From CAZGUX01 sp964529305 (GTDB lineage: Bacteria; Acidobacteriota; Terriglobia; Bryobacterales; Bryobacteraceae): a DNA stretch of 64,000 nt. Shown here one piece after another: positions 1 to 7,216 of the stretch. The notes beneath the pieces were generated by a model. That model saw only the letters and a program-made list of their open reading frames with translations, was not told the DNA's origin and ran no database searches. How positions within the stretch are numbered: position 1 is the first letter of the stretch; each line of letters begins with the position of its first letter. The stretch covers positions 8,705 through 72,704 of the forward strand of contig CAZGUX010000103.1 of NCBI GenBank assembly GCA_964529305.1, given 5' to 3'. Both the position numbers and the translations under genes were made by a program.

Positions 1-159
1 CGCATCGAGAACGTGGTGGCCACGATGTATTCCGCGCTGGGCATCGACTGGGCAAAAGAAATCCACGACACGCCTTCAGGGCGCTCGTATCCCTACGTCG
101 ATCCGCTCGGCCCCAACGGCTACATTCCCACGGATGAGATCTCCGAGATTTACGGTTAG
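1..159 (+). CDS. C-terminal end of a DUF1501-like exported protein (partial)
   Basis: Frame 1 is open from the window edge to a TAG at 157-159 and encodes 52 residues, including MYSALGIDWAKEIHDTPSGR and a tail ending EIYG. The 'LGID...EIHDTPSGR' pattern resembles the end of DUF1501 and other alkaline-phosphatase-superfamily proteins, where a late segment reads 'lGidp...fhd..GRP'. The gene starts outside the window. Its last 26 bases overlap the start of the next gene, so the two are probably co-transcribed. The family call rests on a short tail, and a sulfatase-type protein is the main alternative. Confidence 0.55.
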   Translation, partial: RIENVVATMYSALGIDWAKEIHDTPSGRSYPYVDPLGPNGYIPTDEISEIYG

Positions 160-934
160 CGTCCTCGCCGCGGTCAGTGCGTTCGCGGCCGAACCCGGGA
201 TGGTGTTCGTCCCGGCGGGCGACTATCTGCGCGGACGCAGCCACGCCGATCCCGATCCCGAGACCAAGTGGTTTCCGCACGTGTTGAAGGACGACAAGCC
301 CGTCAGGCGCATCTACGTGGATCCGTTCTACCTGGACGAGCACGAAGTGACCAATGCCTCGTATGCCGCCTTTGTCCAGGCGAAACGGCATCGCGCCCCC
401 GTCCACTGGCCCCAGGGCCGGATTCCGCCAGGGAAGGAAAAACACCCGGTGGTGAACGTGAGTTGGGATGATGCGGCAGCCTACGCACGCTGGGCCGGAA
501 AGCGTCTCCCCACCGAGGCCGAGTGGGAGCGGGCCTGCCGCGGTATGGCCGAAGGCGCCCGGTTCCTCACTGGCGCCGAGATCACCTCCGGCGATGCGCG
601 CTTCGATCGGGTCGACGGCCCCGGCGAGGTTTGCCGGTTCAAAGCGAATTACTTCGGCCTGTACGACATGGCGGGAAACGTTTGGGAGTGGTGCGCCGAC
701 TGGTACGGACGCGACTATTACCAGCAGGCGCCGGAGCGGAATCCTCCCGGACCATCCGATGGCCAGTATCGCGTGCTGCGGGGAGGGTCGTGGGCAGACG
801 TCGCAAAGTCTTTGAGCTGCGCGCACCGTAGCTGGGCCCGGCCCGGAGAAAGGAGTCCGAACGTGGGGTTCCGCTGCGCCAGGAGCCTGCGGCCAAGGGC
901 CCGAGTCGTGGCGGGCGCGTCCCGCGTAGAATAA
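134..934 (+). CDS. Exported formylglycine-generating-enzyme-fold (SUMF1/FGE-sulfatase) protein
   Basis: The 266-residue protein has a short signal-like N-terminus (RSPRFTVSVLAAVSAFAAE) and then an FGE-sulfatase domain: GMVFVPAGDYLRGR near residue 22, YLDEHEVTNASYAAF, HPVVNVSWDDAAAYARWAG, RLPTEAEWERACRG, FGLYDMAGNVWEWCADWY and a final RGGSW...VGFRCARS. True FGE enzymes oxidise a sulfatase Cys using a pair of copper-binding cysteines just after RGGSW. Here that stretch reads RGGSWADVAKSLSCAHRS and lacks a recognisable Cys pair. It is therefore more likely an SUMF1-fold protein with another role than a sulfatase activator. It overlaps the upstream gene by 26 bases and sits 5 bases ahead of the MauE/thioredoxin gene. 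Confidence 0.85.
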   Translation: MRSPRFTVSVLAAVSAFAAEPGMVFVPAGDYLRGRSHADPDPETKWFPHVLKDDKPVRRIYVDPFYLDEHEVTNASYAAFVQAKRHRAPVHWPQGRIPPGKEKHPVVNVSWDDAAAYARWAGKRLPTEAEWERACRGMAEGARFLTGAEITSGDARFDRVDGPGEVCRFKANYFGLYDMAGNVWEWCADWYGRDYYQQAPERNPPGPSDGQYRVLRGGSWADVAKSLSCAHRSWARPGERSPNVGFRCARSLRPRARVVAGASRVE

Positions 935-939
935 GAAAC

Positions 940-1866
940 ATGGATGACAGCATCGCCCATCCGGGCGAAGCGCTCCCTGCGATCGAGATGCCCGGATGGA
1001 AAGTCTTCCTGGCCACCGCCTCGGCGGTGATCGTGAGTGCGTTGTTCCTGGTCGCGGGCGTGTGGAAGATCACCGACGCCCCGGCCGCCGCCGCCCGCCT
1101 GGCTCAGGCGCGAGTTCCCGAATTTCTCAGTGTTCCGGCCGCGATCGGTCTCGGCATCGCCGAGACCTTCGCAGCCGTCCTCGTGTTGATTCCGCGATTC
1201 CGGCGCTGGGGCGCTTGGATGATCTCAGCCATGCTCGTGGTCTTCATGGTGTACGTGGGGCTTCACTATCGCGTCCTCCAGGGCGAGGAGTGCAGTTGCT
1301 TTCCCTGGATCAAGCGCGCCGTCGGGCCGGGATTCTTCGTCGCCGACGGCCTGATGCTGGGTTTCGCCCTCGTCGCCGCCTGCTGGAGCCAGGCCTCCCA
1401 CGGACTGCGCAATGCGGCGGTGATCCTCGGAGTCGTGTGCGTGTTTACCTTCGCATCCTACGGCGTGGCTGTCACTCGGCATCACGGCGTACAGGCGCCG
1501 GCCACCATCTCGGCGGGAGGGAAGCCTTTTCCGCTGCGCGAGGGACGCATCCTCATCTACTTCTTCGACCCCGAATGCACTCACTGTCTGAAGGCTGCGC
1601 GCCGGATGGCTCAACTCCAGTGGGGCGAAACGAAGGTGGTGGGCGTCCCGACCGTGCAGCCGCGGTTTGGACCCGGCTTTCTGGAAGCCACAGGGCTGCC
1701 GGCGGTGCTCTCCAACGACCTGGAGATTCTCAAGAAGACGTTTCCGTTCCCCGGCACGCCCGCTGCCGTGGCCCTGGAGAATGGTTACCAGAAACAACTT
1801 CTGACGCAGTTTGAAGACGAGGAACCGGCCGCGACGCTGGCCAAACTCGGATTTGCGGGCAAGTGA
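940..1866 (+). CDS. MauE/DoxX-like membrane protein with a C-terminal thioredoxin-like domain
   Basis: The 308-residue protein begins with a four-helix MauE-like membrane domain (about residues 20-175), including VFLATASAVIVSALFLVAGV and the loop motif GEECSCF that gives a Cys pair facing the membrane surface. A fifth hydrophobic stretch leads to a soluble domain from about residue 190. There RILIYFFDPECTHCLKAARR holds a thioredoxin-type CTHC motif, and the later segment FPFPGTPAAVALENGY has the cis-Pro-like 'GTP' of the thioredoxin fold. MauE proteins support disulfide formation during maturation of periplasmic enzymes, and fusion to a thioredoxin domain fits an electron relay across the membrane. 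It lies 5 bases after the FGE-like gene. The partner substrate is unknown. Confidence 0.8.
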   Translation: MDDSIAHPGEALPAIEMPGWKVFLATASAVIVSALFLVAGVWKITDAPAAAARLAQARVPEFLSVPAAIGLGIAETFAAVLVLIPRFRRWGAWMISAMLVVFMVYVGLHYRVLQGEECSCFPWIKRAVGPGFFVADGLMLGFALVAACWSQASHGLRNAAVILGVVCVFTFASYGVAVTRHHGVQAPATISAGGKPFPLREGRILIYFFDPECTHCLKAARRMAQLQWGETKVVGVPTVQPRFGPGFLEATGLPAVLSNDLEILKKTFPFPGTPAAVALENGYQKQLLTQFEDEEPAATLAKLGFAGK

Positions 1867-1872
1867 GTACGA

Positions 1873-2532
1873 GTGCGAACCGAAACCATCGATTGGCAAA
1901 CCGGAGAGGCTCCCCGCGTATCGGGCATCATGCATTGGGCCGGCCCGTCGAACGGGACCGGCCTGGTCATGACGCACGGCGCCGGATCGAACGCCAGTTC
2001 CACCTGGCTTTGCGAATTGGCGGCGGCGATGGCCATGGCCGGCATTCCCACCCTGCGCTGCGACTTGCCCTACCGCCAGGCGCGCCGTACCGGACCGCCC
2101 CGGCCGAATGAAGCGGCGCGGGACCGGCAGGGCCTGGCCGCCGCGGCCGCCTGGATGCGGGCTCAGGGCATCGAGCGGATCCTGATGGGAGGACACTCGT
2201 ATGGGGGCCGCCAGGCCTCGATGCTGGCGGCCGAAGAGCCCGAGCTCGTGGCGGGCCTGCTGCTTAGTTCTTATCCCTTGCACCCTCCGGGCCGGCCCGA
2301 GCAGTTGAGAACCGCCCACTTGAGCGCGATCCGGGTTCCCTGCCTGGTCGTGCACGGCACAAAGGACACATTCGGCAGCCCGGCCGAGTTGAGCCAGGCG
2401 TTTGCCGCCGTTCCGGGAGGAGTCCGGTTTCTGGAAGTTGAGCGCGCCGGTCATGATTTGAAAGTGCCGCCCGGCTTTGCCTCCCTGGCGTGGCGGGTGG
2501 CCTCTGCCGCGGGCGAGCAGTTTCTCCGATGA
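1873..2532 (+). CDS. Tex30/KANL3-type alpha/beta hydrolase
   Basis: This 219-residue cytoplasmic protein has no signal peptide. It shows HGAGSN (residues 35-40, oxyanion loop), the nucleophile elbow GGHSYGGRQ with Ser109, Asp165 in VVHGTKDTFG and His194 in ERAGHDL, which together form a complete catalytic triad. The layout and the HGAGSNASSTW opening match the small dienelactone-hydrolase-like Tex30/KANL3 family, whose substrate is unknown. It uses a GTG start six bases after the preceding stop, and its TGA overlaps the next ATG (ATGA). It is thus translationally coupled to the downstream exported protein. Confidence 0.82.
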   Translation: MRTETIDWQTGEAPRVSGIMHWAGPSNGTGLVMTHGAGSNASSTWLCELAAAMAMAGIPTLRCDLPYRQARRTGPPRPNEAARDRQGLAAAAAWMRAQGIERILMGGHSYGGRQASMLAAEEPELVAGLLLSSYPLHPPGRPEQLRTAHLSAIRVPCLVVHGTKDTFGSPAELSQAFAAVPGGVRFLEVERAGHDLKVPPGFASLAWRVASAAGEQFLR

Positions 2533-3857
2533 TCCCCCGCTTCCTGACTCTCGCCACGGTGGCCGCGGTCTTTGCAGGCGCGGCGTGGGCACAGTCCGCG
2601 GGCGCGCGCGCCGTGGTGAGCGTCGACAAGTTGCCCGTCTTCGTGAAGATGTCGGCCGAGAGCGCCCAGGTCTATCAGTTGTCGAAAGGCGACGCGGTGG
2701 TGATCGGCCTGGTGATGTTTGGCGACGACATCACCTGGTGCGCGATTTCCAAAGCAGGGGAAACCAGGCGCATGGGATATGTGGCCTGCGAACAATTGCA
2801 GCCGGACAAAGCGCAAAGCAACACCGCCGTGCCTCCGGCGCCGGCAGAGCCCCCGCCCGCGTCAACGGCCCCCGCGCCCCCCACGCCGCGCGAGCCCAAG
2901 GTCCCCATTCGAATTCGCGAAGTGGCGCCGAAACCCATCCCGGTGCGCGAAATCGAACCGGCGAAGCTCGAGAAGCCGGAGGCCGGGGCCCCGGCGGTGC
3001 GGGTCCGCGAGGTGGAACCGGCCAGGATCCGTATCCGCGAGATCGAGCCGGCGAAGATCCAGGTGCGGGAAGTGCGCCCGGGCGATCTGCCCCCGCCGGC
3101 GCCGCCCCCGTCCGACCGCCCACAGGACTTCCTGACGCTGTCGCTGGTGCGCACCGGCATCGTCGCCGAGATGGAACGATTCCTCGAGACCACCAACCCC
3201 ACGTCGTTCCTGGACAAGACCCGGCTGGCGCAGATCGATACCGCCAAACTGCGTACGATTGTCGCCCGTCATTGGCAGCCGTCGGTGATTCGCGATCACA
3301 TCGCGCAGCGCGTTGCCGCCGGCTACGATCCCGCGAAGATGACGGCGATGATGAAGTGGGTGCAATCCCCCGTGGCCCTGAAGACGGAACTGGCGGTGAC
3401 GGTGATCTCCGGACCCGAACGGCGCCGGCAGTTATCCGAGTTCGCCGAAGGGCTCCGCGCCAGCCCGCCGGAGCGGGCGCGTCTGGAGTGGATTCATCGC
3501 CTGCACGCAGCCCAACAGGTAACACCCGCCGAAGTCGCCTTCACGATGGCGGTGGTTCGGGAAACGGCGCTGGCCCTGAACCCGTCCCTGCCCGCCGGGA
3601 TGCGATTTACTCCGAAGGATCTCGACCCAGCTCTGTTGCAGGTGAAGCAGACCTATGAGCCGGTGATGATCAACGCCGCGATCGTCTACCTGTTGTTCCT
3701 GTTCAGGGATTTTCCGGAGGAGCAACTGAAACAACTGACGGAATTCTGGGAATCGGAGCCGGGCAAGTGGCTGGCGGGCGCGGTGACGCAGGGACTGGAA
3801 TCCGCCTCGTTGGCGGTCGGTAAGCGCATCGGCGCCGATCTCCGGGCCGCCCGCTGA
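2529..3857 (+). CDS. Exported protein with SH3-like N-terminus and REVEP/IREIEP repeats, unknown function
   Basis: I chose the ATG at 2529 because it overlaps the previous stop (ATGA) and leaves a clean signal peptide, IPRFLTLATVAAVFAGAAWA. The 442-residue protein first shows an SH3-like segment (VVSVDKLPVFVKMSAESAQV... about 25-80). A Pro/Ala linker follows, and then about 60 residues of repeats with the theme IRIREVxPKxI / VREIEPAKL / VRVREVEPARI / IRIREIEPAKI / VREVRPG (about 120-180). The C-terminal 240 residues form an alpha-helical domain loosely like DUF2059 (LTLSLVRTGIVAEMERFL...). The repeat strand is probably an extended periplasmic spacer. No function is recognised. It is the last gene of the 1-3.9 kb run and precedes a terminator. 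Confidence 0.75.
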   Translation: MIPRFLTLATVAAVFAGAAWAQSAGARAVVSVDKLPVFVKMSAESAQVYQLSKGDAVVIGLVMFGDDITWCAISKAGETRRMGYVACEQLQPDKAQSNTAVPPAPAEPPPASTAPAPPTPREPKVPIRIREVAPKPIPVREIEPAKLEKPEAGAPAVRVREVEPARIRIREIEPAKIQVREVRPGDLPPPAPPPSDRPQDFLTLSLVRTGIVAEMERFLETTNPTSFLDKTRLAQIDTAKLRTIVARHWQPSVIRDHIAQRVAAGYDPAKMTAMMKWVQSPVALKTELAVTVISGPERRRQLSEFAEGLRASPPERARLEWIHRLHAAQQVTPAEVAFTMAVVRETALALNPSLPAGMRFTPKDLDPALLQVKQTYEPVMINAAIVYLLFLFRDFPEEQLKQLTEFWESEPGKWLAGAVTQGLESASLAVGKRIGADLRAAR

Positions 3858-4006
3858 CGGACCCGGGACGACGTTGGATCCATCTTCTTCCGAACCGCGA
3901 CCGGAGGGAGCGGGCGGTCCAATTTCCGCACGGGTTCTAAGCCCGCGGGTTCTTCGGAGCCGCTCAGGGAGCGGTGGCCGGTGCACCATTCTTCACACCT
4001 TCTAAG

Positions 4007-4033
4007 CCCGAGGGATAGCCCTCGGGTTGTTTT
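4007..4033 (+). terminator. Rho-independent terminator
   Basis: An 8-bp perfect stem, CCCGAGGG-ATAG-CCCTCGGG, with a tetraloop is followed by TTGTTTT. It lies 150 bases after the stop of the exported repeat protein and before the convergent PIN-toxin gene, so it most likely ends the plus-strand run. The 3858-4006 stretch holds nothing else I can identify. Confidence 0.8.
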
Positions 4034-4103
4034 CTCGGCGGTGGGGTTGCATTTCTTTGAGAGCCGCGTCTCAGGGCCGAGTTGGGGACAGCGCAGATCA
4101 GGT

Positions 4104-4526
4104 TCACCAGATCGCGGTACGAGGTCCCGAGCGGGAAACGGATGAGACGGCGAAACCTTCCTGCTCGAAATGCCGGTCATGGGTCAGCGCTTCGCTCAGG
4201 CCTTCGCGGCGCATTGCCGCCATGGAAACGCAATCCGTCAGGCTGTAGCCTTTGTCGGGGCGGGCCCGGTAGAGTGTAAGCCCAGCGATAAACGATTCAC
4301 GGCTTTGTGGAATCACCTTCACCGCCGGGTCTTGCAGAAGGTCCTCCACGGTCAGGGCAACCTCGCTACGGATATGTTCCGGGGCGGCACAAAAGAACGT
4401 CAGATATTCAGCAAGAACCTCGTCCCTCGTGACAATCTCGTCCGTGATGCGCCGGGCGCGTTCATGGGCGTTGTCTGTAGAATCGGTCACGGCGATCAAG
4501 TAGAAGGGATCAGCGAAGACTTTCAT
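4104..4526 (-). CDS. PIN-domain toxin (VapC-like ribonuclease)
   Basis: The start is the ATG MKVFADPFYLIAV at 4526, not the longer open frame. It encodes 140 residues with the four acidic positions of a PIN nuclease: Asp6 (KVFADPFY), Glu40 (EVLAEYLTFF), Asp98 (YSLTDCVSM) and Asp117 (LTHDRHFEQEGF). PIN toxins cut RNA with a metal ion and are held in check by a co-expressed antitoxin. A small ORF upstream overlaps this start by four bases, the arrangement expected for an antitoxin/toxin pair. The C-terminal tail SRSGPRTAIW is slightly unusual, but the domain is complete. Confidence 0.85.
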   Translation of the reverse strand: MKVFADPFYLIAVTDSTDNAHERARRITDEIVTRDEVLAEYLTFFCAAPEHIRSEVALTVEDLLQDPAVKVIPQSRESFIAGLTLYRARPDKGYSLTDCVSMAAMRREGLSEALTHDRHFEQEGFAVSSVSRSGPRTAIW

Positions 4527-4621
4527 TCTTCGCCCTTGGGAAAGCCATAAATGTAATGAGCGTGCTGGCTGGCGCCGTCGTTGGGCATGGCGGCCATGAC
4601 CTCGGGAGGAACTTTGCTCAT
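4523..4621 (-). CDS. Tiny ORF upstream of the PIN toxin, probable antitoxin (short or truncated)
   Basis: This 32-codon ORF starts at an ATG (4621) and runs KVPPEVMAAMPNDGASQHAH to ...GFPKGEE. Its TGA overlaps the toxin ATG. A GTG five codons earlier (4636) gives VILERMSKV and is an equally good start, and an in-frame TAG lies 24 codons upstream of the ATG. The conserved-looking 'LP.D..S.H.HYIYG.PK' ending is of the kind I associate with small ORFs preceding PIN genes. No DNA-binding domain can fit in this length. It is either a minimal toxin-binding peptide or the remnant of a longer antitoxin. Confidence 0.55.
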   Translation of the reverse strand: MSKVPPEVMAAMPNDGASQHAHYIYGFPKGEE

Positions 4622-4818
4622 TCTCTCGAGGATCACTTCGGAGATGTGCCTGCGCGGACTTGCCGGGGCTGGACGCGGGCCGGCACACTAGCCGCAACGT
4701 AAGGGCGTATCATCAGAAGAGATTAGGGCGTGACGGGGATACGATAGTCTAGCCCGCAAGAGCAGGGTTCCGAACTTTGCTCGACCTTAGATCTTGATTG
4801 TCTTTTTCTTTGGCGGCA

Positions 4819-6753
4819 ATGACACCGGAAACCGGAACCGTCTTTGGCTTTGGTCCGTTTCGTCTTGACGTCGCGGAGCGTTTGCTGTACCGCGATGGCG
4901 AGGCAGTGAAGCTGCGGGCAAAGATCTTCGATACCCTCTGCCTCCTGGTGCAGAATCACGGACGCTTGGTCCGCAGGGAGGAGTTTATCGAGAGGTTGTG
5001 GCCGGGCAGTTTCGTTGAAGAGAACAATCTCGCCTACAACATCGCGTTGCTCCGAAAGGCGCTGGGAGAGTCGCAGGGAGGAGCCAAGTACATCGAGACG
5101 GTCCCAGGGCAAGGCTATCGGTTCATCTCCCAGGTTGTCGAGTACAAGCAGAGTATACCGGCTCCCGCGCTGACGGTTGGTAACGAGCCCCAGCAGCCGG
5201 TTGACGAATTTGCGGCGGCTTCATCCGGACGTCTCAACCAGAAGCGTCCGATCCTGACGCACCCCGTTGCCCTTGTATTGGCTGTCCTCCTGATCGCTGC
5301 CGGCGTTTCCGCGTGGAGATCACACTCCGAAAGAGGGACGGCAAGAGGGGAAGAACGAATGGATTCAGTCGCGATCCTCCCGATCGTGAGCTTGGCCAAA
5401 GACGCGGTCACGGAACAGTTCGCGGACGGACTGACGGTAGACATTACCGCGGGCTTGGCCAAGGTGGCCTGGCTCAGAGTGCCTGCGAGGACGTCGATGC
5501 TCCAGTTCAAAGACAAAGCCGCAGATGTAAGGCTTGTGGGCCAGACGGTCAAGGTGAAGACCCTCTTGGAGGGGAGTGTCCGCCGGCAAGGGGAGCGGTT
5601 CGTGGTGACAGCCAAGTTGATTGACACGACGGATGGGTATCACCTATGGGCGGAAATGTATGACGAGACCAGCCAGGACTCGCTCGCCCTCCAGCGTGAG
5701 ATCGCTCAGCGGATCAGCGCGTCGCTGAAGGAGAAACTCGCCGGGAAGTCGCCCTGGCGTACGGCCGGGCGGCTAGCTGACGACGGGACGCTTGAAAGGT
5801 ACTTCCAAGCCCGGAACATCCTGAGAAAGTGGAGGTTTGGAGATCGGACCGCGAGCCTTGGCAAGGCCCTGCAATTGTTCGATGAGGTGATCTCGAGAAA
5901 CTCGAGCTTTTCGCGCGGCCGGGTAGGGCGCGCCGACGCTTTGGTCGAGCGGTTTCGCGCAGAAGGGAACCTAAACTACCTGCTCGAGGCAAAGGCCGAA
6001 CTCCTCCGGGCCGTCGCCTCGGACGATACCCTGCCTGATGCGCACTCTCTGCTGAGCGTGATCTACCTTCACGCCGAACGCAATATCGAGGCAGCGGAAA
6101 GCGAGGTGAAACGGGCGATCGATCTCAGCCCCAGGGACGTCGTGGCCGTGCAGCGATACGCGGACCTGATGCGCCTCCGTCAGAACTTCCGGGACGCCAT
6201 CCAAAGAGTCGATTGGGCATTGACCCTGCAACCCGATTCAAGCCGCATGTGGGCCGAACGAGGATTACTAGCCTACGATTCCGGGAACTGCGACGATGCT
6301 TTGAGAAGCACCGAACGGGCCCTCCACATCGCCCACGCAAAGGATCCTCGAGGCGAGGCACAAGCTCATTGGGTCAGAGGCTTGTGTCACACCCGAATGA
6401 ACCGCTTGGACCAAGCGGAGAATGAGTTTCGGCTGGCGGCAGCGATGCTCCCGGCAGAACCACGCTTCCGAGGGTCTCTCGGCCACATCCTTGGAAGGCT
6501 GAGGAAGCTCGACGACGCCCGGGCCCTCCTGGCAGAAGCAGGTTCAAACAATGCGCTGGACCCCTATTCGGTGGCCCTGATTCAAGCAGCGCTTGGAGAA
6601 CGGGAAAAGGCCATTGAGTCCCTCCTGGAAAGCGACCGCGCGAGGAACGAGCAGATTCTGTTTGTCCACCTGGATCGCCGTTTCGACCTCCTGCGCGACG
6701 ACCCTCGGTTTCGTGACCTGCTTCAACGGTTGAGCACAATTTTCTCCAGATAG
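4819..6753 (+). CDS. CadC-like winged-helix regulator with TM segment, TolB-like domain and TPRs
   Basis: I prefer the ATG at 4819 over a TTG at 4798. The 644-residue protein has an OmpR-type winged helix at residues 8-106 (FGPFRLDVAERLLYRDGE ... ETVPGQGYRFI). A single transmembrane segment follows at about 148-165 (PVALVLAVLLIAAGV), then a TolB/FlgO-like domain at about 175-300 (SVAILPIVSL...FADGLTVDITAGLA). Tetratricopeptide-like helices run from about 310 to the end. This is the one-component membrane regulator type common in Acidobacteriota: a cytoplasmic DNA-binding head and a periplasmic sensor. It sits directly upstream of a TonB receptor on the same strand, 463 bases apart, and may control it. 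Confidence 0.85.
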   Translation: MTPETGTVFGFGPFRLDVAERLLYRDGEAVKLRAKIFDTLCLLVQNHGRLVRREEFIERLWPGSFVEENNLAYNIALLRKALGESQGGAKYIETVPGQGYRFISQVVEYKQSIPAPALTVGNEPQQPVDEFAAASSGRLNQKRPILTHPVALVLAVLLIAAGVSAWRSHSERGTARGEERMDSVAILPIVSLAKDAVTEQFADGLTVDITAGLAKVAWLRVPARTSMLQFKDKAADVRLVGQTVKVKTLLEGSVRRQGERFVVTAKLIDTTDGYHLWAEMYDETSQDSLALQREIAQRISASLKEKLAGKSPWRTAGRLADDGTLERYFQARNILRKWRFGDRTASLGKALQLFDEVISRNSSFSRGRVGRADALVERFRAEGNLNYLLEAKAELLRAVASDDTLPDAHSLLSVIYLHAERNIEAAESEVKRAIDLSPRDVVAVQRYADLMRLRQNFRDAIQRVDWALTLQPDSSRMWAERGLLAYDSGNCDDALRSTERALHIAHAKDPRGEAQAHWVRGLCHTRMNRLDQAENEFRLAAAMLPAEPRFRGSLGHILGRLRKLDDARALLAEAGSNNALDPYSVALIQAALGEREKAIESLLESDRARNEQILFVHLDRRFDLLRDDPRFRDLLQRLSTIFSR

Positions 6754-7216
6754 CAGGAGCGCGGCAACGCCCGCGCCGGCACGTCTGGCGCCGATTGGGG
6801 CTTGGCCCTATTGCCAGCGGTGATCCAAAGGGTCTCACTCCTGCTTGGCGGCCTGCGAATCGGGGCCTGGCTGGGCCGTTGCTCGGCTCGGCAAAGGAAA
6901 ACACCAGGAGAAATCAAGGATATCCAAAGGTGTTCTGCACAGCCACTCTCTAGACTCGAACCGAAGCCCACTCAGGTTTGGCAGATAGGCAGTCCCCGAT
7001 GGCGGACGAAGCCGGGGTTCACCTCGAGGTCTCTGGTGTCGTATTGGGGCTCTGGAAGGAAGCTGCTTCTTGCCAAAGCCGAAGGCGCAGGTTGCCGGGC
7101 GAACATCGGCAACGAGGTAGAAGGGGAATACTCGCTGCCGGCCAAGAGTGTTCGAGTTGAGATCGTTACGACAAACGGTGGCGTGCCGGAAGCATGCCAC
7201 AGAAGGGGATACAGTC
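6754..7216 (+). other. Non-coding spacer upstream of the TonB receptor
   Basis: This 463-base gap has no open frame with convincing composition or a recognisable domain. It probably carries the leader and promoter of the receptor. The only clear site is the Shine-Dalgarno stretch AGAAGGGGA at 7201-7209, 7 bases before the ATG at 7217. I see no repeats or hairpins that stand out. Confidence 0.5.

Noticed and set aside
1225..2592. Long minus-strand frame opposite the hydrolase and MauE genes
   Set aside because: Low-complexity Arg/Gly/His-rich translation with no domain; typical GC-rich antisense shadow.
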